Assembly: GCF_002019665.1 (NCBI RefSeq) | Contig: NZ_KV917375.1 | Coordinates: forward strand, 4,477,445 to 4,541,444 | Length of the DNA stretch: 64,000 bases | Source: Sutcliffiella halmapala | GTDB taxonomy: Bacteria; Bacillota; Bacilli; Bacillales; Bacillaceae_I | Direction of reading: 5' to 3' | Shown here: in pieces, positions 56,400 through 64,000 of the stretch | Layout: every line of letters begins with the position of its first letter | Numbering within the stretch: position 1 is the first letter of the stretch | Notes under the pieces: model-generated | The model's input: only the letters and a program-made list of their open reading frames with translations | What the model was told of the DNA's origin: nothing | Databases searched by the model: none | Made by a program: the position numbers and the translations under genes

Positions 56400-57422
56400 A
56401 TGTTTATAGGAATTGTCGTAATACTTCTTCTTGTCTTAATACTACCATTATCCATTAAGATAATAGAGAGAAATCTAGAATTATTTTTGCTTGTGATGGG
56501 ACTATTAGCTGTCTGGTTTAGCGATGTATTTAATGGCTCTTTGTTTCTAAAAGCAGCAACCGATCCTATTAAAATTACAATAGCGGTATTTATTGCCGGA
56601 CTATTATTCAAATGGTTACAGAATCCTTTAGAAAAAACTATTATACAGATCAGTAACCGGATGCATTTTCATTTATTTATCGCTCTTACCGTTATATTTT
56701 TAGGATTAATTTCAAGTATTATTACAGCCATTATCGCAGCACTTGTCTTAGTGTTGATTGTTACGGCACTGAGGCTTGACCGCAAATCAGAAGTGCGACT
56801 TGTTGTATTGGCGTGTTTTTCGATTGGATTAGGTGCAGCATTAACCCCTGTAGGCGAACCACTTTCTACCATTGCTATTAGCAAATTAAATGCGGACTTT
56901 TTCTTTCTTCTAAATTTAATTGGTTCCAAGGTAATGATCGCTTTACTCGTATTTGGAGTTTTGGCAGCAATGCTTGTAAATAGCCCTCCACCTAGAGAAG
57001 CTTCTTCCTCTATGCCCTCTCCTAATAATGAAGGCTACGAAGAAATTCTCCTCCGCTCCTTAAAGATTTATTTCTTCGTAATGGGTCTCACCTTTTTAGG
57101 TGCAGGATTTGAACCTTGGATAAACAAGTATTTACTTGGTCTTGAGCCATGGCTCCTCTATTGGATTAATATGATATCCGCCATATTGGACAATGCGACT
57201 CTTGCAGCGGCGGAAATTAGTCCAAGCATGGATCACTTCACCATCAGCCAGGTCTTATTAGGTTTACTTATTAGTGGTGGTATGCTAATTCCGGGGAATA
57301 TCCCAAATATTATTGCTGCTGGAAAGCTGAAAATCACTAGTAAGGAGTGGGCAAAATTCGGTGTCCCTCTTGGTTTATTCTTAATGTTTCTTTACTTTAT
57401 ATATGGGATTTTATTTTTTTAG
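56400..57422 (+). CDS. DUF1646 ion transporter-like membrane protein
   Basis: A 340-residue protein with about 10 membrane helices. The DUF1646 pattern is visible: CFSIGLGAALTPVGEPLSTIA in the first half and MISAILDNATLAAAEISPS in the second, then GMLIPGNIPNIIAAG. These loops resemble the re-entrant motifs of the NhaD/ArsB ion-transporter superfamily, so cation transport is a reasonable guess. AGGGGGG precedes the ATG. The four-hairpin element lies behind it. Confidence 0.82.
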   Translation: MFIGIVVILLLVLILPLSIKIIERNLELFLLVMGLLAVWFSDVFNGSLFLKAATDPIKITIAVFIAGLLFKWLQNPLEKTIIQISNRMHFHLFIALTVIFLGLISSIITAIIAALVLVLIVTALRLDRKSEVRLVVLACFSIGLGAALTPVGEPLSTIAISKLNADFFFLLNLIGSKVMIALLVFGVLAAMLVNSPPPREASSSMPSPNNEGYEEILLRSLKIYFFVMGLTFLGAGFEPWINKYLLGLEPWLLYWINMISAILDNATLAAAEISPSMDHFTISQVLLGLLISGGMLIPGNIPNIIAAGKLKITSKEWAKFGVPLGLFLMFLYFIYGILFF

Positions 57423-57464
57423 AAGGTCTGTTAAATGCTGCTGTTGATATCACTGTGTTTGAAA

Positions 57465-57653
57465 AATAAACGGAAAATTTCCGGTTAAATTGGGAAATAC
57501 CCTTATTCCACTTAAAATAAAGGAAGTTTTTCCGTTTATATTACCAAAATCATTGAATTTCACCTTAATTAGAGCAGTTAATCGGAATATCTCCGCTTAT
57601 ATCTGCTTCTTAAGCCCCAACTATATACATTAGCCGGAAAATCTCCGCCTAAG
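57465..57653. repeat. Four-hairpin intergenic element, copy 2
   Basis: Four units at 57465-57488, 57516-57542, 57577-57602 and 57629-57653, cores CGGAAAATTTCCG, GGAAGTTTTTCC, CGGAATATCTCCG and CGGAAAATCTCCG, flanked by ATAA/TTAT. Centres are 52, 61 and 51 bases apart, nearly the same as copy 1 at 42974. A short end of the GC-rich repeat (GTTAAATGCTGCTGTTGATA at 57430) stands just before. 57654-57940 has no visible gene. Confidence 0.8.
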
Positions 57654-57952
57654 AATTCTCTTATACTCGAAAATTAACTATGATTACTAACAGTCTTGAT
57701 TTTAAGGACATTATTTATATAGCTTAAACACTAAAAATGATTGGTTTTAAGAAAGATAAAAATCTTGGCGAATTCCATTATGAATTACCATGATTTTTCG
57801 TAAATTATTTCACCTGTTTTTTCACTTTTTGCCCTTCAAAAGAGAACCCGTTAATTATTTTCAAGGTAGTCTTTTTTTTATCTATTGGTAAATGTTACAA
57901 TATGTAGGTAAGCCATTTATGACTTATAACTTACTACATAGGAGTGAACCAA

Positions 57953-58381
57953 ATGTCCGTAGATGTTTATCTTAATTTTAATGGGAACTGTCGCCAAGCT
58001 GTAGAATTTTATGCTGAGGTTTTTGGAACAGAAGCACCACAAATTATGACCTTTGGAGAAGCACCACCCAACCCAGAATATCCACTACCTGAAGAAGCTA
58101 AAAATTTAGTCATGCATGCTAGACTTCAAATTAGCGGAAGCAATGTAATGTTTTCCGATGTTTTTCCTGGTATGCCTTTTGTGGAAGGAAACAATATTAG
58201 CCTTGCCGTAGTAAGTAAGAACGAAGAAGAGGTGAGGTCGGTCTTTCACAAGCTGCAAGAAGGTGGCAAAGTCGGCATGGAGCTTCAAGAAACATTCTGG
58301 AGCAAGCTATATGGTCATGTAACTGATAAATTCGGCATCCAATGGCAAGTAAATTATGACAACGGTGAATCCGTAATGTAA
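57953..58381 (+). CDS. VOC-family (PhnB/glyoxalase-like) protein
   Basis: A 142-residue protein of the PhnB/YjdN group: VYLNFNGNCRQAVEFYAEVF at the start, LQISGSNVMFSDVFPG in the middle and WSKLYGHVTDKFGIQWQV at the end, the characteristic paired betaalphabetabetabeta modules. The catalytic or binding role is unknown. The ATG at 57953 has AGGAG 8 bases upstream; the GTG frame start at 57944 overlaps that site. Confidence 0.9.
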   Translation: MSVDVYLNFNGNCRQAVEFYAEVFGTEAPQIMTFGEAPPNPEYPLPEEAKNLVMHARLQISGSNVMFSDVFPGMPFVEGNNISLAVVSKNEEEVRSVFHKLQEGGKVGMELQETFWSKLYGHVTDKFGIQWQVNYDNGESVM

Positions 58382-58400
58382 ATCAAATAGATAGATTCTA

Positions 58401-58445
58401 GGGTATGGCATTTTCTTAAATAGAAAAGATTCCATATCCTTTTTT
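58401..58445 (+). terminator. Terminator after the VOC gene
   Basis: Imperfect stem GGGTATGG-CA-TTTTCT / AGAAAA-GATT-CCATATCC with T-run. Confidence 0.8.
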
Positions 58446-58552
58446 ATTTATATAAAAGTCACGCTGTCTCCCCTTTTTACTAGTAAGATTTAAGTAAATC
58501 CCTCATGGTATGATAGAATCAAGCTAAATAAATATCGAGGAGACCTTTTTTT

Positions 58553-59155
58553 ATGTGCCCACTAAACGAAGATCAATTAGAACAAATACGCATAGAACGC
58601 AAAAACCAAATCATGGCTGCTGCCCTTAAAGTTTTTGCGGAAAATGGCATAAAACTTACTAAAATAAGCATGATTGCGAAAGAAGCTGGTATTAGCCATG
58701 GCTTACTTTATCATTACTTTAAATCAAAAGAAGAGGTTTTACATTCTAGCCTTGAATGGGCAATGACTAATGGCACCGCTGAGCTTTTTCAAAATATGAA
58801 TTCCATGAACGCATCCCCTTTAGAAAAGATAAAATATTTATCTAAAGTAGCGGTAACAGAAGGCGATAGTAATATATTTCGTGTCGTCCAACATTTGACA
58901 CATTCCGGTCTCGATATTCCAGAAGAGACACAAAAACTAGTAGAAAGTTCAGGGAACGAATATGTCCAAAATCTGCTTCCTTTAATTATTCAAGGGCAAG
59001 AAAATGGAGAGATAATTCCTTCTCCCCCACAGGAATTACTAGAGCTGTACTTGACTGTTATATCTGGCATCATGATGGAAGGTGATTTAAAATGGTGGCA
59101 GGAAAACATGGATAAAAAAATTGATCTGTTGCTAAGGATGATTACAGTACGGTAA
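58553..59155 (+). CDS. TetR-family transcriptional regulator
   Basis: A 200-residue TetR protein. The DNA-binding part (~12-62) contains RKNQIMAAALKVFAENGIKLT, ISMIAKEAGISHGLLYHYFKSKEEV. The C-terminal ligand domain is all-helical. It is encoded directly before a DrrAB-type ABC exporter on the same strand, 192 bases away, so it probably represses that exporter through the palindrome at 59258-59268. Confidence 0.93.
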   Translation: MCPLNEDQLEQIRIERKNQIMAAALKVFAENGIKLTKISMIAKEAGISHGLLYHYFKSKEEVLHSSLEWAMTNGTAELFQNMNSMNASPLEKIKYLSKVAVTEGDSNIFRVVQHLTHSGLDIPEETQKLVESSGNEYVQNLLPLIIQGQENGEIIPSPPQELLELYLTVISGIMMEGDLKWWQENMDKKIDLLLRMITVR

Positions 59156-59191
59156 AAACATCTAACCAAGCTCCCACTAAAACCTTTAAGA

Positions 59192-59240
59192 AACCCACCT
59201 TATATTCTCAATTATTTTGTTGACAAAAGGTGGGTATCGT
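59192..59240 (+). terminator. Terminator after the TetR gene
   Basis: Stem ACCCACCTT / AAGGTGGGT, 25-base loop, and ATCGTTTTATT tail. The loop is long, so the terminator may be weak. Confidence 0.6.
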
Positions 59241-59252
59241 TTTATTCTTAGA

Positions 59253-59282
59253 TTGACTGAACTGTTCAATCAAAAATAATCC
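59253..59282 (+). promoter_or_regulatory. Promoter and palindromic TetR-type operator of the ABC exporter
   Basis: TTGACT (59253) with a possible -10 (TAATCC at 59277, 18-base spacer). The palindrome TGAACTGTTCA (59258-59268) overlaps the promoter, as expected for the TetR repressor encoded upstream. Confidence 0.55.
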
Positions 59283-59347
59283 AATATTATTTATAGTAAT
59301 AAATATGCATGAATTGTTCTTTTATACAAACAGAAAGGGATGGTCAA

Positions 59348-60289
59348 ATGAAAGATGTTCTTATCTCTGTGAACGACTTAAAAAAATCATATGGAAATAA
59401 TGCGGTGTTAAGTGGGCTGACCTTTGAAGTAGAGAGAGGATCTATTTTTGCTTTATTAGGAGAGAATGGCGCCGGAAAAACAACAACTGTCCGCATTTTA
59501 TCCACGCTTATAAAAGCGGATGCTGGAAAGGCCACAATTGCTGGCTTTGATAGTACAAAGGATGCTGGTGCAATTCGAAAGCTTATCAGTCTGACAGGGC
59601 AATACGCTGCTGTCGATGAGCTCCTAACCGGAGAAGAGAACTTACAAATGATGGCACGTTTACATCATTTTGATCGCAAAACGGTTAAGCAACGAACAGA
59701 GGAATTACTGACCCAATTCGATTTAGTAGATGCGGCAAAAAGACAGGCAAAAACGTACTCAGGCGGAATGCGACGTCGACTTGATATCGCCATTAGCCTT
59801 ATCGGTTCTCCTAAAATCATCTTCTTAGATGAGCCAACTACTGGACTAGATCCTCGAAGTCGGATGAATATGTGGGAGCTCATTAAAGAGCTTGCAAGAA
59901 GTGGCGTTACTATCTTTCTAACCACACAATATTTAGATGAAGCAGATCAGCTCGCTGATAAAATTGCCGTTATAAATGCTGGAAAAATCGTCGCGGAAGG
60001 TACCGCCGAGGAGTTAAAGGGGCTTGTTGGAGAAGAAAAGATCGAACTTAGCTTTCAAAATCAAGCGGACCTTGAACTAGCACAAGTCTACTTAGATGGG
60101 CACGTTGATGAGAAGCAACTTAAAATTGCCATTACGGCAGATGGATCTACGGCAAGCTTACGTCACCTTCTCAATGACTTATATACACATGGAATTGAAC
60201 CTACCGCTATCCATTACCGGAAGCCAACGTTGGACGATGTCTTCTTGGAAATGACGAGTAAACAAAAGAAAGGGGTTGTTCTCCTATGA
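59348..60289 (+). CDS. DrrA-type ABC transporter ATPase
   Basis: A 313-residue ATPase: Walker A GENGAGKTTTVRIL, signature YSGGMRRRLDIAISLIG, Walker B IIFLDEPTTGLD, and the DrrA-type C-terminal region ending RKPTLDDVFLEMTSK. It powers the permease encoded next (4-base ATGA overlap). Relatives export anthracycline-like drugs or other hydrophobic compounds; the substrate is unknown. The ATG at 59348 has AAAGGGA 7 bases upstream, so the longer frame to 59309 is not used. Confidence 0.93.
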   Translation: MKDVLISVNDLKKSYGNNAVLSGLTFEVERGSIFALLGENGAGKTTTVRILSTLIKADAGKATIAGFDSTKDAGAIRKLISLTGQYAAVDELLTGEENLQMMARLHHFDRKTVKQRTEELLTQFDLVDAAKRQAKTYSGGMRRRLDIAISLIGSPKIIFLDEPTTGLDPRSRMNMWELIKELARSGVTIFLTTQYLDEADQLADKIAVINAGKIVAEGTAEELKGLVGEEKIELSFQNQADLELAQVYLDGHVDEKQLKIAITADGSTASLRHLLNDLYTHGIEPTAIHYRKPTLDDVFLEMTSKQKKGVVLL

Positions 60290-61059
60290 AGGAATTATCT
60301 ATCACTTGGGCGCTTCATGACGGGTGGGTCATGTTCCGCCGCAATTTAAAGCATATTTTTCGAAATCCAGAATCACTAATGGTCAGTATTTTTTTACCCG
60401 TTATGATGATGTTGCTCTTTGTCTTTGTATTCGGTGGAGCCATTCAAACAGGAACAGAATACGTTAACTACATTGTACCTGGCATTATCATTACTTGTGT
60501 GGGTTATGGAAGCTCGATGACAGCAATGAGCGTCACCCAGGATATGGTCGGAGGATTGTTTGATCGTTTCCGAAGTATGCCGATCCACCCCTCCTCCCTT
60601 CTAGTTGGGCATGTTGCTGGAAGCTTTGTCCGAAATATGATTAGTACGACACTTGTTATTCTAGTTGCAGTGTTAGTTGGGTTTCGACCAAATGCGAGCT
60701 TCATAGAATGGCTAGGTGCTTTGGGCTTGCTGAGTCTCTTTTTATTATCCATTAGCTGGTTATCCGTTATCTTTGGATTACTCGCCAAAAATATCGAAAC
60801 GGCTAGCGCATTCTCCTTTATTATTATGTTTGCTCCATATATTAGCAGCGCTTTTGTTCCGACTGAAACGATGCCCTCTTGGCTTCACGCTTTTGCTGAA
60901 AATCAACCAATGACCCCATTAATTGACACATTGCGTGGCCTCTTAATTGGGACACCAATTGGCAATCATGCATGGTTGGCCATCGTTTGGTTTGGCGGAA
61001 TATTACTCGTGTCTTTTGTAGTTGCAATGGTTATATTTAAGCGACGCAATCGGGAATAA
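60286..61059 (+). CDS. ABC-2 type permease (DrrB family)
   Basis: A 257-residue permease with six membrane helices. GRNPES-like entry helix (HIFRNPESLMVSIFLPVMMML), the ABC-2 core DMVGGLFDRFRSMPIHPSSLL, and a C-terminal FAENQPMTPLIDTLRGLLIG, all typical of DrrB-type drug exporters. It overlaps the ATPase by 4 bases. The two form an efflux pump, likely controlled by the TetR protein. Confidence 0.92.
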   Translation: MKELSITWALHDGWVMFRRNLKHIFRNPESLMVSIFLPVMMMLLFVFVFGGAIQTGTEYVNYIVPGIIITCVGYGSSMTAMSVTQDMVGGLFDRFRSMPIHPSSLLVGHVAGSFVRNMISTTLVILVAVLVGFRPNASFIEWLGALGLLSLFLLSISWLSVIFGLLAKNIETASAFSFIIMFAPYISSAFVPTETMPSWLHAFAENQPMTPLIDTLRGLLIGTPIGNHAWLAIVWFGGILLVSFVVAMVIFKRRNRE

Positions 61060-61087
61060 CACTTCGTATAGAAACATACAATGTTGA

Positions 61088-61120
61088 CAGCCACTCTGTT
61101 TAAGGTGGCTGATTTTTTTA
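61088..61120 (+). terminator. Terminator after the ABC exporter
   Basis: Stem CAGCCAC / GTGGCTG with a 10-base loop and a seven-base T-run. Confidence 0.85.
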
Positions 61121-61344
61121 TGTAGAAACACTTTTCAATGCTAACGTGAGGGGATTTTTTCTTTTTCTTATAAAAGAGGGAATCTGCCTATTGTGAAGAA
61201 AACTAAATGTAGCCTGAATTATCTCGATTTTAGGATTGGGGCATAATCGGAGCTTGATTGTTCCCTAATTTCTCATTATAAATAGATTTAGAGTATGAGC
61301 GGCACTCACCACAATCTCACACTATACTTTCGTTATTAAAACTA
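61121..61344. other. Gene-free stretch upstream of the lysoplasmalogenase gene
   Basis: No gene or recognised site. Mixed AT-rich sequence; it should carry the promoter of the next gene. Confidence 0.35.
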
Positions 61345-61361
61345 AAAGGAGGTCCATTTCT

Positions 61362-61997
61362 TTGCCTATAACTTTCCTATCCATACTCATCTTCCTTTCT
61401 GCCATTTCCTATTTATTAGCTATTAAAACGAAAAATCAAACGTTGCTATACATACTTAAACCAGGTACGATGCTATTGATCATCATCTTCGCACTCACTA
61501 GCCTGCCATCCTCAACGCCTGGATTTGCTACATGGATCCTAGTAGGATTAGTACTATCGCTATTCGGAGACATTTTTTTAATGTTGCCTAAAGATAGGTT
61601 TCTACCCGGATTGATCGCCTTCCTTCTGGCACATATTTGCTATATAATTGCCTTTTTACAATTACCAGTTCAACAAGAGGTAAATGTGTTTTTTACTATT
61701 GGATTAATGGTTGTGGCACTCTTTTTCTTCGCTATTTTGCAGAAACAAATTCAAAAGAATTCAGGCCTCCAATTAGTAATTGCCGTCTTCTTTTATATCG
61801 TGTTAATTACGGCTATGGTATGGTGTGCTGTCGCTACAGCTAACTTATTAATAATAGTAGGAGCTGTACTGTTTTATTTTTCTGATGCTACACTAGCTTG
61901 GGATCGTTTTGTGAAACCGCTGAAGCTTCGAAGCTATCTTGTTATGAGTACTTATTTTTCTGCTCAATATTTATTTGCGTTAGCACTTTTCATATGA
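61362..61997 (+). CDS. YhhN-family lysoplasmalogenase-like membrane protein
   Basis: A 211-residue protein with seven to eight membrane helices; the family motifs are LVLSLFGDIFLMLPKDRFLPGLIAFLLAHICY and FYFSDATLAWDRF, where acidic residues line the presumed active site. Family members hydrolyse the vinyl-ether bond of lysoplasmalogens; bacterial function is less clear. The start is TTG at 61362, with a perfect AAAGGAGGT 8 bases before it; no ATG fits. Confidence 0.85.
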   Translation: MPITFLSILIFLSAISYLLAIKTKNQTLLYILKPGTMLLIIIFALTSLPSSTPGFATWILVGLVLSLFGDIFLMLPKDRFLPGLIAFLLAHICYIIAFLQLPVQQEVNVFFTIGLMVVALFFFAILQKQIQKNSGLQLVIAVFFYIVLITAMVWCAVATANLLIIVGAVLFYFSDATLAWDRFVKPLKLRSYLVMSTYFSAQYLFALALFI

Positions 61998-62059
61998 ATG
62001 AACGAACAATTAGAGCCGTTGGAGCATCAATTCCCCCAACGACTCGCTTAGCTAACTTA

Positions 62060-64000
62060 CTATTCCTTGTTCACCAGCTGGCTCTCCCTGACTTTTGCAG
62101 CTGCTTCCACCATTACCTTTAAGGCACCGACCGTTTCCTCTAATCCTCGAGTTTTCAAGCCGCAATCCGGGTTAATCCAGAAAAGCTTTAAGTCAAGTAC
62201 TTGAAGAGCGCGCTCAATGTTTTTCGTTAGCTCTTCTAGTTTTGGGATACGAGGGCTATGGATATCATACACCCCTAGTCCGATTCCTTTGTCATACGTA
62301 TTTTCTTCAAAGGCATAGATCAATTCCCCATGGCTTCTCGATGTTTCAATCGAAATGACATCCGCATCAAGTGCTTTGATTGCATCAATAATATCTTCAA
62401 AATCGGAATAACACATATGCGTATGAATTTGCGTTTCGTTTTGCACAGGTGTTGTCGCAAGCTTAAATGCATAAACCGCAGCGTTAAGATAGCTATCCCA
62501 ATAATCACGTTTCAAAGGCAAGCCTTCGCGAAGTGCTGGTTCATCTACTTGAATCATTCGAATCCCATTTTTCTCTAATCCCACTACCTCTTGTCGAAGT
62601 GCGAGCGCAATTTGATTAGCCACATCATAGCGCGAAATGTCATCACGTACAAACGACCAATTTAAAATAGTGATAGGCCCAGTAAGCATTCCCTTAACAG
62701 GCTTATCTGTTAACGATTGAGCATAGACTGTTTCTTTTACAGTCAATGGTTCATCATAGGACACATCCCCATAAATAAGTGGTGGTTTTACACATCTAGA
62801 CCCGTATGACTGGACCCAACCGAATTTTGTGAATTGAAAGCCTGCTAATTTCTCTCCGAAGAACTCCACCATATCAGTCCGTTCAAATTCCCCGTGGACA
62901 AACACGTCAAGACCAATTTCCTCTTGAAGCCCAATCCATTTTTTTATCTCCGCATTAATGAATGTTTCATACTCCGCACCCGTTATCTCTCCTTTCCGCC
63001 ATTTTAAACGCTGACTTCTCACCTCAGTCGTTTGCGGGAAGCTCCCAATAGTCGTCGTTGGAAGAAGTGGCAATTGGAAGGTATCCGCTTGAATAGCCTG
63101 ACGAACGCCAAACTCCGCTTCCCGTTCCGTCTGATAAGTATCCAAACTTTGAATCGCATCTTGAACATCTATGTTATTTCGAACCGACGATTCATTTAAC
63201 GCCTGAATCGCTTTGGTCGCAACTTTAATCTCATTTTGAATGGATTCTACTCCCTCATGTAACCCTTTTGCAAGCACAACTGCTTCATATAACTTCTCAT
63301 CAGCAAACGAAAGAGCCCCTTTTAAAACCTCATCCAGCTTCTCTTCGTTTTTCACCGTTACCGGTACATGTAATAAACTGGATGAAGGCTGGACAATTAT
63401 ACGGTCTTTGGAAACAATCTTTGAGATTTCATGGAGAGCGGATAAAGTATCTGCAAGATTTGTTCTCCATATATTACGTCCATCAATGATTCCAGCGGCA
63501 AGCACCTTGTCTTGAGGAAACCCATGTTTTTTTAGTGCTGCAAGATTTTGACCATGATCATATACCAAGTCTAGTCCAATTCCTTGAACAGGTAAGGTTA
63601 GGACGTCTTCGAAATGCTCCACACTTTCAAAATAAGTTTGCAAAAGTATGTTTACCTTGGTTGCTCCTTCGTTCAGCTTTTGATAGACTTCCTTCACTAA
63701 TTCAATCTCTTCTTTTGAAATGCTAGTAGAAAGAATAGGCTCATCTATTTGTACCCACTCTACTCCTTCTTCTTGCAATTCACGTAAAATAGTCGTATAA
63801 AGTGGGACAAATTGTTCCACGACTGCTTTGAAATCCTTTTTTGAATAACCCTTTGATAGCTTTACGAATGTTACCGGTCCTAAAATAACTGGCTTACCTT
63901 TAATATTAAGCTTTTCCTTTGCTTCTTTATAAAATTGTAATGGACGATTTTCAACAAGAGTTGGAACGGCATTGTCCAATTCTGGAACAATATAATGATA
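62060..64000 (-). CDS. metE: Cobalamin-independent methionine synthase MetE, partial (5' end outside window)
   Basis: The last 646 residues of MetE; the frame runs off the right edge ([13 protein letters not shown] continues upstream), so the apparent start inside the window is not the true one. It transfers a methyl group from 5-methyl-THF-polyglutamate to homocysteine without B12. Zn ligands of the C-terminal barrel are present: His and Cys in HTHMCYSDF and Cys in [40 protein letters not shown] and [12 protein letters not shown] are family blocks. Both MetE and the B12-dependent MetH are in this window. Its upstream control region is not seen. Confidence 0.96.
   Translation of the reverse strand, partial: YHYIVPELDNAVPTLVENRPLQFYKEAKEKLNIKGKPVILGPVTFVKLSKGYSKKDFKAVVEQFVPLYTTILRELQEEGVEWVQIDEPILSTSISKEEIELVKEVYQKLNEGATKVNILLQTYFESVEHFEDVLTLPVQGIGLDLVYDHGQNLAALKKHGFPQDKVLAAGIIDGRNIWRTNLADTLSALHEISKIVSKDRIIVQPSSSLLHVPVTVKNEEKLDEVLKGALSFADEKLYEAVVLAKGLHEGVESIQNEIKVATKAIQALNESSVRNNIDVQDAIQSLDTYQTEREAEFGVRQAIQADTFQLPLLPTTTIGSFPQTTEVRSQRLKWRKGEITGAEYETFINAEIKKWIGLQEEIGLDVFVHGEFERTDMVEFFGEKLAGFQFTKFGWVQSYGSRCVKPPLIYGDVSYDEPLTVKETVYAQSLTDKPVKGMLTGPITILNWSFVRDDISRYDVANQIALALRQEVVGLEKNGIRMIQVDEPALREGLPLKRDYWDSYLNAAVYAFKLATTPVQNETQIHTHMCYSDFEDIIDAIKALDADVISIETSRSHGELIYAFEENTYDKGIGLGVYDIHSPRIPKLEELTKNIERALQVLDLKLFWINPDCGLKTRGLEETVGALKVMVEAAAKVRESQLVNKE

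Noticed and set aside
1-64000. tRNA and rRNA genes
   Set aside because: No cloverleaf-like GTTCGAATC segments in context and no rRNA sequence were recognised on reading both strands; a covariance search would be needed to be certain.

Overview
The window is chromosomal DNA from a low-GC Firmicute, almost certainly a member of the Bacillaceae (Bacillus in the broad sense). Support comes from the ddl-murF-cshA-ydbS-ydbT gene order known from B. subtilis, a csoR-copZ-copA set near helD, an S-box controlled metI-metC-yitJ-metH operon, YdaD-, YflT-, YkoGHIJ-, YwjA- and MneS-like proteins, strong AGGAGG ribosome sites, and frequent GTG/TTG starts. No rRNA, tRNA, CRISPR array, phage or transposase gene was seen.

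Layout. 1-7343 (minus): cell-wall and RNA-helicase block ddl, murF, cshA, then uvsE (UV endonuclease), ydbS and the 5' part of ydbT, cut by the window edge. 7714-9888: secreted beta-propeller protein. 10028-14649: copper module (csoR, copZ, copA, a duplicated His-rich surface protein, a small siroheme-reductase-like protein) with two CsoR-type operators. 14690-17634: TVP38-type membrane protein and HelD. 17805-18874: bioB behind a BirA-type operator. 19040-20013: two small membrane proteins. 20177-23649: general-stress segment (YdaD-like SDR, two lmo0937-type mini-proteins, YflT protein), each with a SigB-like promoter, plus Mn-pyrophosphatase. 23679-25388: ABC exporter. 26011-29288: two-component system with two PepSY proteins. 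29435-30850: glutamate-symporter-type carrier. 30944-34386: cydDC with a Rex-like site. 34831-42737: S-box methionine operon. 43345-45175: ECF sigma/anti-sigma pair. 45292-47271: chemoreceptor. 48074-53858: an accessory stretch rich in small regulators (PadR, MerR, MarR-GNAT, MerR-TipAS) with partners, and a CNNM protein. 54103-57422: MneS-like cation exporter, AI-2E family protein, DUF1646 transporter. 57953-61997: VOC protein, TetR with a DrrAB-type exporter, lysoplasmalogenase. 62060-64000: metE, cut at its 5' end.

How it works together. Methionine metabolism dominates the right half: cysteine to homocysteine (MetI/MetC), methylene-THF reduction (YitJ) and both B12-dependent (MetH) and B12-independent (MetE) methylation. 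The left half holds copper homeostasis and stress functions. Many operators can be read directly: CsoR, BirA, SigB, Fur, Rex, S-box, MerR with 19-bp spacers, MarR and TetR.

Non-coding structure of note: two copies of a four-hairpin intergenic element with nearly identical internal spacing (42974-43164 and 57465-57653), and a dispersed GC-rich intergenic repeat with two near-full copies and several remnants. No clearly new multi-gene system was found. The best candidates for follow-up are the extended copper operon and the four-hairpin element.
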